Positions 1 to 4,890 of a stretch of DNA of 6,528 bases are shown piece by piece (the stretch's first letter is position 1; each line of letters starts with the position of its first letter). A program made the translations under genes and the position numbers. The notes under the pieces are model-generated. The model was not told where the DNA came from and made no database searches. It saw only the letters and a list, made by a program, of their open reading frames with translations. The stretch lies in the NCBI GenBank assembly GCA_003663415.1, contig QMZY01000049.1:1-6528 (forward strand), read 5' to 3'. The DNA comes from Candidatus Aenigmatarchaeota archaeon (lineage in GTDB: Archaea; Aenigmatarchaeota; Aenigmatarchaeia; QMZP01).

Positions 1-123
1 TGCTCTGGGTAGGGGCTGCGGTGACCCAGCCCGAAGGGGAGCGTAGCTTTGTGCTACACACTCCCCAACCTCCCTAACGGCTTCCGGTGGAAGCCCCTTG
101 CGATAGCGAGGGGAGGAGGTCAC
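1..123 (+). mobile_element. Right (3') end of an IS200/IS605-type insertion carrying tnpB, left part outside the window
   Basis: This GC-rich stretch differs from the AT-richer DNA after it and is packed with hairpins. Its last part has the form typical of archaeal IS200/IS605-family right ends: an AAGCCCC start, an 8-bp stem (94-101 with 106-113, GATA loop), then GGAGGAGGTCAC. I place the element boundary near 123 from memory of the family pattern, so it could be off by a few bases. The transposition genes would lie before position 1 and cannot be examined. TnpB-only relatives (no TnpA transposase) are equally possible. The insertion sits just upstream of the first gene block and does not interrupt any gene visible here. 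Confidence 0.6.
3..77 (+). CDS. Possible C-terminal tail of TnpB (partial, 5' end outside window)
   Basis: One frame is open from the window edge to a TAA at 75-77 and reads LWVGAAVTQPEGERS and then FVLHTPQPP. TnpB genes of this family often run into the structured omega RNA region, so a short Pro/Gly-rich tail here is plausible. No catalytic residue of the RuvC-like nuclease is inside the window. A second frame (from position 2) stays open only to a stop at 44-46, and the true frame cannot be decided from 25 codons. TnpB is an RNA-guided DNA endonuclease that helps retain the transposon. Assigning it here depends on the right-end structure rather than on the protein itself. Confidence 0.35.
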   Translation, partial: LWVGAAVTQPEGERSFVLHTPQPP

Positions 124-140
124 GTCCTCACGGAAGTTAG
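11..140 (+). ncRNA. Putative omega RNA (TnpB guide RNA) scaffold and start of its guide
   Basis: Four stems follow one another. GGGCTG 13-18 pairs with CAGCCC 27-32. GGGGAG 36-41 pairs with CTCCCC 61-66 and encloses GTAGC 43-47 with GCTAC 53-57. GGCTTCC 79-85 pairs with GGAAGCC 89-95 around a GGT loop. CCCCTTGC 94-101 pairs with GCGAGGGG 106-113 around GATA. The last two overlap by two bases, so they may be alternative folds. In IS200/IS605 elements the RNA scaffold comes from the tnpB 3' end plus the right end, and the guide is the flanking DNA read across the boundary. Here that guide would begin near 124. The exact RNA ends are not visible. Confidence 0.5.
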
Positions 141-161
141 AAAATCTAACAGCACTGTTAG
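136..161. promoter_or_regulatory. Three phased GTTAG/CTAAC half-sites, candidate operator
   Basis: GTTAGA (136-141) faces TCTAAC (145-150) across AAA, and CTAACA (146-151) faces TGTTAG (156-161) across GCAC. The middle half-site is therefore shared by two perfect inverted repeats. The five-base cores start at 136, 146 and 157, about one helical turn apart, and end 19 bp before the TATA box at 181. This arrangement suits a dimeric regulator binding one face of the DNA upstream of the promoter. It could instead be an RNA stem or chance in AT-rich DNA. No regulator gene is recognised nearby except perhaps the small Cys-rich protein at 4715. Confidence 0.35.
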
Positions 162-168
162 GTAGTCT

Positions 169-188
169 GAAAAAAGGGTATTTAAATA
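169..188 (+). promoter_or_regulatory. Archaeal promoter: purine-rich BRE plus TATA box TTTAAATA
   Basis: A purine run (GAAAAAAGGG, 169-178) stands directly before TATTTAAATA (179-188), matching the archaeal BRE/TATA layout. Transcription would start about 25 bases downstream, near 208-212. That leaves a leader of roughly 110 bases containing the tandem hairpins before the first gene at 323. The same TTTAAATA octamer recurs at 4861-4868. Confidence 0.6.
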
Positions 189-237
189 GGGGTAATACCA
201 ATATAGTATTAAAGTTGGGTTGAGCGAAAATGAGCCA

Positions 238-286
238 CCCCGTCGACGACACGGGGGAAGTTTCCGTGCTTGCACCGCAAGCACGG
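238..286 (+). ncRNA. Tandem hairpin leader element, copy 1 (GC-ACC-GC tip)
   Basis: The first hairpin pairs CCCCGT 238-243 with ACGGGG 251-256 around a 7-base loop. After 7 bases, CCGTGCTTGC (264-273) pairs perfectly with its complement at 277-286 around the loop ACC. T-rich DNA follows (TTTGATTTAAATTATT). The element sits in the leader of the 323 gene, downstream of the promoter at 169-188. A second element with the same plan and the same tip lies at 2145-2194. Possible roles are transcript processing or stabilisation, partial termination giving a short RNA, or a protein-binding site. The sequence does not decide between them, and I recognise no known RNA family. Confidence 0.5.
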
Positions 287-322
287 TTTGATTTAAATTA
301 TTAAATAAGAGGTAGGTGAAAG

Positions 323-991
323 ATGAAAGGTTTGAAGGGTGTTAGCCCGCTTGCTGTATTGGCGTTGTTAGTACTTACGGTATTCGGAATAGCGGGAATG
401 GCGATGCTCGCACAGCTGACGGTACAACCGACGGTAGTGAAGTACGACGGAGAATTTGATGATGCGTACTTGGCAACAAAGGGATGGTTCTACAGCGATT
501 TCACCGAGCAGGTAGATTGTAACATAAGTAACGACGTGCTCGGCGGTGATTACTCTTCGTGTGTCTACAGAACGATAAAAGCGTTGAACGCAACGGCGGA
601 TTCCAGCGTTAACTCAAGAGACTTTGTGATTTCGCTGGTAATAGATTTAGACGGAGATGTTAAAGACATGGAGATTAACGGTAAGTTAGGAAACGGAGTA
701 GCATCCACCGGTAAACCAGCGGATGATATAATAATAAAGGAAGTCAAACTCTACACTCACGAGGATAATCCCAGGTTGGTTAAAGACCTCACAGGATACA
801 TAGAGGACCAGACAGAAATCGATGCCAACACCGGACCGCTGTCAAAGGACGAGTATGTGCTGTACATGGTGTTCCACACAAAGACCATAAGCCCAGACTT
901 CACGACCGGCGACGACATAATGAGACTTGAGATGGAGCTGGATACAGAAGGAGATGTAGATACGGCGAAAATAACGCTCGAATCAGCATAA
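323..991 (+). CDS. Secreted protein with archaeal pilin-type (class III) signal peptide
   Basis: The 222-aa product starts MKGLKGVSPLAVLALL. The KG-VSPL motif followed by about 20 hydrophobic residues is the archaeal type IV pilin/flagellin pattern, and prepilin peptidase would be expected to cut after Gly6. The hydrophobic segment (10-32) could then form a filament core or a membrane anchor. The rest (35-222) is soluble, acidic and likely beta-rich, with repeated patterns such as ISLVIDLDGD and LEMELDTEGD. It has two cysteines (66, 80), a possible disulfide. The ATG is preceded by AGGTAGGTGAAAG, a good archaeal RBS. It is the first gene after the promoter and hairpin leader, 21 bases before the coat-like gene. 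It may be a pilin-like or virion surface protein. No pilus ATPase or TadC-like gene is in view, and the soluble domain is not recognised. Confidence 0.6.
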   Translation: MKGLKGVSPLAVLALLVLTVFGIAGMAMLAQLTVQPTVVKYDGEFDDAYLATKGWFYSDFTEQVDCNISNDVLGGDYSSCVYRTIKALNATADSSVNSRDFVISLVIDLDGDVKDMEINGKLGNGVASTGKPADDIIIKEVKLYTHEDNPRLVKDLTGYIEDQTEIDANTGPLSKDEYVLYMVFHTKTISPDFTTGDDIMRLEMELDTEGDVDTAKITLESA

Positions 992-1012
992 CAGAGACTT
1001 AAAGGTGATGAG

Positions 1013-1306
1013 ATGATATTCACAGCGTTAGGTGTAGTTGGCAATCTCACAGGAATAGCCGATCCGACGAAAAGAATAATAGCGGCTGCGGTACTAGCTG
1101 CCGTTATAGGATTAATAGCAACGACAGCGTACATGGTGGCGGGCACCACGGTAATTCCAGTTATAGGAATAGATATAAGCAACATAACGGTAATTGCAAC
1201 AACACCCGTGGTCTACGCAGCCATTATAATAGCGTTTGTCATTGAGTACGTAGTAGGAGAAGTGATTGCAGAGATTTTCAAGTACGTAGCGAACGCCATT
1301 CGATAA
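1013..1306 (+). CDS. 97-aa two-helix hydrophobic protein, candidate coat protein
   Basis: After a 20-residue N-terminus (MIFTALGVVGNLTGIADPTK) there are two long hydrophobic helices, about 21-43 and 59-83. A short turn with IGIDIS separates them, and the amphipathic tail ends in EIFKYVANAIR. Small size, two helices, Ala/Ile/Val richness and a lack of Cys or Trp match in form the major coat proteins of spindle-shaped archaeal viruses (fusellovirus VP1/VP3 type). I cannot show sequence homology. The start has the RBS GGTGATGAG. The gene is the last one before a strong T-rich terminator, so it shares a short transcript with the 323 gene, which suits a protein needed in many copies. Alternatives are a holin-like or generic membrane protein. 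Confidence 0.5.
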   Translation: MIFTALGVVGNLTGIADPTKRIIAAAVLAAVIGLIATTAYMVAGTTVIPVIGIDISNITVIATTPVVYAAIIIAFVIEYVVGEVIAEIFKYVANAIR

Positions 1307-1308
1307 AC

Positions 1309-1330
1309 TTTACCTTTTTTCTTTTTTATT
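1309..1330 (+). terminator. T-rich archaeal transcription terminator
   Basis: Starting two bases after the stop codon of the 1013 gene, the + strand has TTT, then two T6 runs (1315-1320, 1322-1327) and a final TT, in a gap of only 48 bases. Archaeal RNA polymerase terminates at such U-tracts without needing a hairpin, and none is visible here. It would separate the first two genes from the rest, with some readthrough likely because I see no clear promoter before 1355. Confidence 0.65.
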
Positions 1331-1354
1331 ATCATGCATGCTGAGGGTGGTTGA

Positions 1355-1816
1355 ATGAGAGTAAAGAATATAGTAGGTTTGGCGGTTATGCTGATGACCG
1401 TAGGCAGCACAATATACATCGCTTACGCTCAAGGGTTAATCGCTCTTCCGGAAATTCCAAATCCGTTTAAGAAGAATGTTAGGTTCGACATAACCATTAC
1501 ACCGAACTGTTTCCTAGGCTACTGCACGATACACGATGTGGAAATCGATACGGTTCAATTAAAAGGTTTCGCAACACCACCTAAATTTGCATGGTGGTGT
1601 GCCCCACCTGTAGTTCCTCCTCCAGAATTTAAGGTCACGCTCACAATTCCAGAAATAGGGTATTCGAGCACCAAAACCGTGAGTATATGCACGGATAAGG
1701 CTTACGTTTCATTCGTCGTGGGCTTCGACAAACCCGGAACTTATGCGTATAGATTGGTGATAACCCATGATGATGTTATGGAATGGGGTAAGAGTTATAC
1801 GGTAACGGTGGTGTAG
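1355..1816 (+). CDS. Membrane-anchored secreted beta-rich protein, unrecognised family
   Basis: The 153-aa product has an N-terminal signal or anchor helix (about 5-25, ending in AYAQ, which could be a signal peptidase site). A Pro-rich spacer (LPEIPNPF) follows, then an ectodomain of alternating beta-type segments (VRFDITITP, FKVTLTIPE, YVSFVVGF, YAYRLVITHD, SYTVTVV), suggesting an Ig-like sandwich. Four cysteines (52, 57, 82, 112) and the WWCAPPVVPPP segment suggest two disulfides and an exposed loop. The start is preceded by GAGGGTGGTTGA. The stop codon directly abuts the ATG of the next gene, so the two are probably translated together. I do not recognise the family; a virion or cell-surface protein is the inferred role. 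Confidence 0.6.
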   Translation: MRVKNIVGLAVMLMTVGSTIYIAYAQGLIALPEIPNPFKKNVRFDITITPNCFLGYCTIHDVEIDTVQLKGFATPPKFAWWCAPPVVPPPEFKVTLTIPEIGYSSTKTVSICTDKAYVSFVVGFDKPGTYAYRLVITHDDVMEWGKSYTVTVV

Positions 1817-2140
1817 ATGTGGTTCGTGCCGTGGTTGATAGCAGCAATTTTGGGTATAGGAGGTATATTTTCAGTGGTCGCCGTACTGGACGCCCTAAAA
1901 CTGGTTATAGTGTTGGCTATTACCCTTCCCATGCTCGACATATTTTACAGATATATATCGAAAGTTTTAGAAGGTGCTGATAGAAATATTATAATAGGGT
2001 TGTCGGTCGCATTCACGGCTTTAACAGCCGTGGTAATATACCAGTCGTGGGGAGCCATCGTGTGGACAATCGTGATATTAGGCATACTTTACGTGTTTGC
2101 CAAAATATTTTTGGGAGACATATCCATACTGAAACTGTAA
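1817..2140 (+). CDS. Small multi-spanning membrane protein (about 4 helices)
   Basis: The 107-aa product is nearly all hydrophobic, with predicted membrane segments at about 4-22, 24-46, 57-75 and 79-98. Short polar links lie between them, the main one being YRYISKVLEGADRN (44-57). The tail is GDISILKL. The ATG follows the previous TAG with no gap, and the GGTGGTG within the end of the 1355 gene can act as RBS, so translation is likely coupled. It has no cysteine and no catalytic motif I can identify. Proteins of this type are common in archaeal virus envelopes, but the shape alone does not give a function. A holin-like or membrane-remodelling role is possible, without direct support. Confidence 0.6.
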   Translation: MWFVPWLIAAILGIGGIFSVVAVLDALKLVIVLAITLPMLDIFYRYISKVLEGADRNIIIGLSVAFTALTAVVIYQSWGAIVWTIVILGILYVFAKIFLGDISILKL

Positions 2141-2144
2141 AGAC

Positions 2145-2194
2145 TGCTCCGGGATGAAGGAGCACAAACCCGCTATGCACCGCATAGCGGGTTT
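2145..2194 (+). ncRNA. Tandem hairpin element, copy 2 (GC-ACC-GC tip)
   Basis: TGCTCC (2145-2150) pairs with GGAGCA (2159-2164) around an 8-base loop. One base later AAACCCGCTATGC (2166-2178) pairs perfectly over 13 bp with 2182-2194 around the loop ACC. It fills most of the 75-base gap between the 1817 and 2216 genes. As in the element at 238-286, a short wide-loop hairpin comes first and a long perfect hairpin with the ACC triloop second. The stem sequences differ, so it is the structure rather than the sequence that recurs. It could end or process the upstream transcript, or protect the 5' end of the downstream one. Confidence 0.5.
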
Positions 2195-2215
2195 ATCAAC
2201 ATATAGGGGGAGAGG

Positions 2216-2800
2216 ATGAAAGGAAAATATGTATTGGGAACATTGCTGGCATTAGTAGTGATGAGTAGCTTAGTAGTGGGACAAGTGAGCATAGACGTTG
2301 TAAACAAAAATATATTACCACTGGCATCAGTTGCTCCTGGACAAAAAATAGAATATAGAGTAACTGTAAAGAATACCGGAGAGACTAAGTTAAAAACTGC
2401 CATATACGCCATGGTAGCTAAGACTGATAGGTGTGAAGGAATCCGACTTATAGACGCTGATAATACCTTTGAAGTATGTTGTAAAGCGGATAAAGAGGAC
2501 TGTTATCAGGGATATTGTTGTTTCAAAAATCCATCAGGGGTGTGTGAGTATACATTAGATCCAGGTGATAGTGTTACAGGAACAGTTATAGTTAGTATTC
2601 CAAAAAATGCCGAGATAGGGACGTATCAGCTCGCTATAAAAGTTCACGACCTAAACAGAGGAGAAGATGTTAAAGTTAAGTGTGAAAGTTTTAAAGTAGC
2701 AGAACAAGAAGTTGTAGTAAATATAGAATATGTACGGATAATACTATCGATGATAGGGCTGGGAGCAGTGATTCGCGGGTTGTACCTCGTATTTTTCTAG
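2216..2800 (+). CDS. Cysteine-rich NEW3/CARDB-like secreted protein with C-terminal anchor
   Basis: The 194-aa product has a signal peptide (1-23, ending VVGQ). Residues 36-148 follow the pattern of NEW3/CARDB-type Ig-like domains: APGQKIEYRVTVKNTG early, then LDPGDSVTGTVIVSIP and AEIGTYQLAIKVHD. A cysteine-rich insertion sits between these strands (C73, C88, C89, C96, C101, C102, C110), with C156 after them. That makes eight cysteines, enough for four disulfides. A hydrophobic C-terminal helix (about 167-194) would anchor it with the domain outside. The RBS is AGGGGGAGAGG. The C-terminal helix contains ILSMI at 176-180, encoded by the same 16 bases as in the 3338 gene. An envelope spike or surface protein is inferred. 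Confidence 0.65.
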   Translation: MKGKYVLGTLLALVVMSSLVVGQVSIDVVNKNILPLASVAPGQKIEYRVTVKNTGETKLKTAIYAMVAKTDRCEGIRLIDADNTFEVCCKADKEDCYQGYCCFKNPSGVCEYTLDPGDSVTGTVIVSIPKNAEIGTYQLAIKVHDLNRGEDVKVKCESFKVAEQEVVVNIEYVRIILSMIGLGAVIRGLYLVFF

Positions 2801-2810
2801 AGGTGGTGGC

Positions 2811-2912
2811 ATGAAGATAAGAGAAAGGGCGAAGGAAGGTCTTTTGTGGATAGGACTGGGTGCGGGACTGCTAGTGATAGCTTTTTATGTCCTCCCCCTA
2901 TTATTCGTTTAG
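2811..2912 (+). CDS. 33-aa single-span membrane peptide
   Basis: This short gene starts MKIRERAKEGLLWIGL and ends VLPLLFV. The N-terminus is strongly positive (K2, R4, R6, K8), followed by one hydrophobic helix (about 10-33), so an N-in orientation is expected. The RBS AGGTGGTG begins immediately after the TAG of the 2216 gene, two bases before this ATG. The TAG of this gene merges into the RBS of the next (AGGGGTGAG). The tight fit between two good RBSs argues for a real gene despite the length. A small structural or accessory membrane peptide is plausible; no family is recognised. Confidence 0.6.
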   Translation: MKIRERAKEGLLWIGLGAGLLVIAFYVLPLLFV

Positions 2913-2922
2913 GGGTGAGTGG

Positions 2923-3285
2923 ATGAAGATGAAAATGGTGGAGGATGGAGTAGTGTTCGGAACTCTGCTGACAGTGATTTACGCCATGCTGCAGTTTGCA
3001 GTGTACGGCATTTCCATGGGACTAACAGCAATAATAAACCTAATAGGGTTCGCAATAATTGCGATACCGGTAGCGGTGTTCTTTGCGTACACGGAGAACA
3101 AATTAGAATACGAAGAAGCGGTGCTCACAGCGGTGGCGGTAGCGGTTCTAATAGGAGTTTCCGAACTTGTGATAGGCGGCGTCTACAACATCGTAGCGAT
3201 TCTTACAGAGGTAGTGAAGGCGTTCGTCATCGGTTTCGTGACCGGAACTTCGGCTTATACGCTAAGGGAGAGAGTGTTAGGCTAG
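2923..3285 (+). CDS. Multi-spanning membrane protein (about 4 helices)
   Basis: I use the ATG at 2923, giving 120 aa, because AGGGGTGAG ends four bases or so upstream, the same spacing as at other starts here. An earlier in-frame ATG at 2887 lies inside the 33-aa gene and has no RBS. After MKMKMVEDG there are about four hydrophobic segments (10-24, 28-51, 65-86 and 88-108), with a charged loop TENKLEYEEA between the second and third. The tail is RERVLG. It has no cysteine and no recognised catalytic motif. It is part of the run of closely packed genes from 2216. Its function is unknown; an envelope membrane protein is the likely class. Confidence 0.6.
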   Translation: MKMKMVEDGVVFGTLLTVIYAMLQFAVYGISMGLTAIINLIGFAIIAIPVAVFFAYTENKLEYEEAVLTAVAVAVLIGVSELVIGGVYNIVAILTEVVKAFVIGFVTGTSAYTLRERVLG

Positions 3286-3296
3286 TAACCTACCAG

Positions 3297-3304
3297 TAAA
3301 AATA
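3297..3304 (+). promoter_or_regulatory. Possible weak promoter (TAAAAATA) before the 3338 gene
   Basis: In the 52-base gap before the 3338 gene, TAAAAATA lies about 37 bases before the ATG. A start some 25 bases downstream would give a very short leader that barely includes the RBS AGGTGA (3327-3332). The upstream bases are not clearly BRE-like. Readthrough from the previous genes is an equally good explanation. Confidence 0.25.
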
Positions 3305-3337
3305 CTTGACAGTTGTCTAAAAAATACAGGTGACGGT

Positions 3338-3907
3338 ATGAAAGTGACGCACGCACTACTAGCGGTAGTTGGAACAGCCATTCTTTTGGCTTCCCTAGGC
3401 ATATTCAGGTATTTCAACCAGTTGCCGGGCGGCACACAGATAGAGTACGACTATAAGTTCATCTGTCCTGAGCAGAAAGAAGTTAATGGCGTAGTGTATG
3501 ACATAGATTACTGCGAAATAGAAGCGTACGCTGGATGCAACCCAGGAGTAAGCTGCGGCACAGAGAAATACTGTTTGGGGTACTACGACGAAAACTGGGA
3601 GTGGCACGAAATCGGGAAGTATAAAAAAGGTTCGGCATCTGGCTGGAAAACAATAAAACCGAACGAACTGGCATACATTCTTGAAGAGAATTGTGTTAAC
3701 ACGGTGTACGCAGAGTACTATTGGTTTGAAGTCAGATATTACGGCAGCGTGCACCAACCAACCACCACGACAACCACCACAACCACGACCACAACAACTA
3801 CCTCGACAACCACGACCACGCTTCCTACAAGAGTTGAAATAACAGTAACGTTTATACAAGCGATACTATCGATGATAGCAAAGCTTTTAACATTAGGCTT
3901 CCACTGA
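3338..3907 (+). CDS. Cysteine-rich surface protein with polythreonine stalk and C-terminal anchor
   Basis: The 189-aa product has an N-terminal signal or anchor helix (about 5-22). Its compact aromatic ectodomain (35-137) contains six cysteines (43, 59, 67, 73, 79, 119), enough for three disulfides. Next is a stalk of 19 threonines and one serine (142-161), then a hydrophobic C-terminal segment (167-189). Thr-rich stalks like this are common in archaeal surface proteins and are often O-glycosylated, lifting the domain away from the membrane. The RBS is AGGTGACGGT. The C-terminal segment shares ILSMI (176-180) with the 2216 product, at the same residue number and with identical bases. The family of the ectodomain is not recognised. 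A receptor-binding or envelope role is inferred. Confidence 0.65.
   Translation: MKVTHALLAVVGTAILLASLGIFRYFNQLPGGTQIEYDYKFICPEQKEVNGVVYDIDYCEIEAYAGCNPGVSCGTEKYCLGYYDENWEWHEIGKYKKGSASGWKTIKPNELAYILEENCVNTVYAEYYWFEVRYYGSVHQPTTTTTTTTTTTTTTSTTTTTLPTRVEITVTFIQAILSMIAKLLTLGFH
3761..3820 (+). repeat. ACN-codon repeat encoding the Thr stalk
   Basis: Twenty codons, nineteen ACN and one TCG, form an A/C-only stretch on the + strand broken only by G or T in third positions. Codon choice varies (ACC, ACG, ACA, ACT), so the repeat is kept at the protein level rather than being a recent slippage product. On the opposite strand it creates a meaningless Gly/Arg/Cys-rich open frame. Confidence 0.8.
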
Positions 3908-3912
3908 TAATT

Positions 3913-4707
3913 ATGCCAGAAGTACCTTTCCCGCGTTTCCCAAGGTCGTTCGTAGCAGGGATGGTGCCGTTCATAGTGGCAGGGCTAATTATATTTACCA
4001 GCTATCCACTGACAAAAGTGCCCTTCCCGCACCCAGTGATTTTTTATTTATCTCTTTTTTTTAGTGTTGTGGTGGTAACAGGAGTTATAGGTTACGAAAA
4101 TTTGGTGGAAGAGCTGGGATTCGACGTAACCCAGCATGGTGAAAAGCTGGAGGAGGTGTGGTGGAGGTATATCGTTTTTTCCTTATTCGGCTTCGTGTTT
4201 GCCTACACCACCTATAAAATAGCGATGAGCAAAACTTTGGGATATTCTTTGATCCCCCTTCCCATAGATTTTGCGATAGCACACAGCCTGCTGGCTTACC
4301 CGTTTGTCGTCTCGTTCGTGAACTGGATAGTTGTTGCCCTGTTTGAAGAAATTCAGAGAAACGCAGGTTCTTTCATATTTGCTAACTGGCTTGCCCACAG
4401 ATTTAAATTGAGTAAGGATGCATCCATCGTGGGAGGTGTATTTTTAGGTTCCGTTATGTTCATACTGCTTCACACTGTTGCTTGGTCGCAGACAGCGAGC
4501 TTAGCGTCTTACATATTCGGTATTTTTATGGCTATGTCCTTTTCATTACTCGGTTACTCGCTGGCAACGAGATTGCTGGGACCCATAAGCTTTTTCGAAT
4601 TTTCCATAGTTCCTGGCGTGGTTGCACACTTCACTTGGGATTTGCTCGTTGACATGAACCTAAGAGTGCTGCCAGGACCTCTGGCGATGCTGGCGTTGAC
4701 ATGGTGA
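3913..4707 (+). CDS. CPBP/CAAX-protease-like intramembrane metalloprotease homologue, divergent
   Basis: This 264-aa protein has about six to eight membrane segments and the three motif regions of the CPBP (Rce1/Abi) family in order. These are E145-E146 with R149, FILLH (F183, H187) and HFTWD (H239, D243). The last two fit FxxxH and HxxxN/D well, and spacing between the histidines is near the family norm. The first motif reads EExxR instead of EExxxR, so activity is uncertain. Family members cut substrates within the membrane, or act in immunity and bacteriocin maturation. Here processing of envelope proteins is possible. It starts five bases after the previous stop with no clear RBS; an internal ATG (residue 17) is an alternative start. 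T-runs in its 5' part may reduce expression. Confidence 0.6.
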   Translation: MPEVPFPRFPRSFVAGMVPFIVAGLIIFTSYPLTKVPFPHPVIFYLSLFFSVVVVTGVIGYENLVEELGFDVTQHGEKLEEVWWRYIVFSLFGFVFAYTTYKIAMSKTLGYSLIPLPIDFAIAHSLLAYPFVVSFVNWIVVALFEEIQRNAGSFIFANWLAHRFKLSKDASIVGGVFLGSVMFILLHTVAWSQTASLASYIFGIFMAMSFSLLGYSLATRLLGPISFFEFSIVPGVVAHFTWDLLVDMNLRVLPGPLAMLALTW

Positions 4708-4714
4708 TGAAAGA

Positions 4715-4852
4715 ATGAAGCTCTGCGGATTATGTAGCCATTTCGACATGGACAGCTTCGGTATGTATAAAAAGGAATACGGTTTTTGTAAAGAAAAAAG
4801 AAAATGGGTGGCGTGGCATGAAGAAGCGTGCGAAAGGTTTTGTGAATGGTAA
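4715..4852 (+). CDS. 45-aa Cys-rich, zinc-finger-like protein
   Basis: The product starts MKLCGLCSHFDMDSFG and ends ACERFCEW. Its pattern C4-x2-C7, then C25, then C39, with the spacing CxxCxxF, GFC and ACxxF, resembles small Cys4 zinc-binding proteins found widely in archaea and phages. C43 is an extra cysteine. It has no signal peptide or membrane helix, so unlike its neighbours it should be cytoplasmic. The RBS GGTGA (4704-4708) overlaps the stop of the CPBP-like gene, so it ends that operon. A regulator or adaptor role is possible; nothing in the sequence proves DNA binding. Confidence 0.65.
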   Translation: MKLCGLCSHFDMDSFGMYKKEYGFCKEKRKWVAWHEEACERFCEW

Positions 4853-4853
4853 C

Positions 4854-4868
4854 CGAAACTTTTAAATA
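4854..4868 (+). promoter_or_regulatory. Archaeal promoter, probably leaderless start for the 4891 gene
   Basis: CGAAAC (4854-4859) followed by TTTTAAATA (4860-4868) is a close match to the archaeal BRE/TATA layout. The TATA centre is 26-27 bases before the ATG at 4891, so transcription should begin at or within a base or two of the start codon. No GGTGA-type RBS precedes that ATG, which fits a leaderless mRNA. The promoter begins two bases after the stop codon of the 4715 gene and opens the last gene block. Confidence 0.7.
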
Positions 4869-4890
4869 CTCTTTTGGTAAAATAAATTCT

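Noticed and set aside
230..304. 24-codon open frame beginning MSHPVDDTGEV in the leader of the first gene
   Set aside because: No clear RBS, and its codons are made up of the two hairpins, whose perfect pairing explains the sequence better.
757..1185. Long minus-strand open frame (142 codons)
   Set aside because: It overlaps two well-supported + strand genes and has no promoter or RBS; it is a by-product of codon bias.
2887..2922. Upstream in-frame ATG extending the 2923 gene by 12 codons
   Set aside because: It lies inside the 33-aa gene without an RBS, whereas ATG 2923 has AGGGGTGAG at the usual spacing.
2919..3299. Second + strand frame over the 2923 gene
   Set aside because: Polar, Arg/Ser/Gly-rich shadow of a clean membrane protein that has its own RBS.
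3395..3859. Minus-strand open frame rich in Gly/Arg/Cys
   Set aside because: Its composition is simply the complement of the Thr-codon repeat and the Cys-rich gene on the + strand.
4846..4890. Upstream in-frame ATG extending the 4891 gene
   Set aside because: The extension covers the TATA box and overlaps the previous gene's end; the signal peptide begins properly at 4891.
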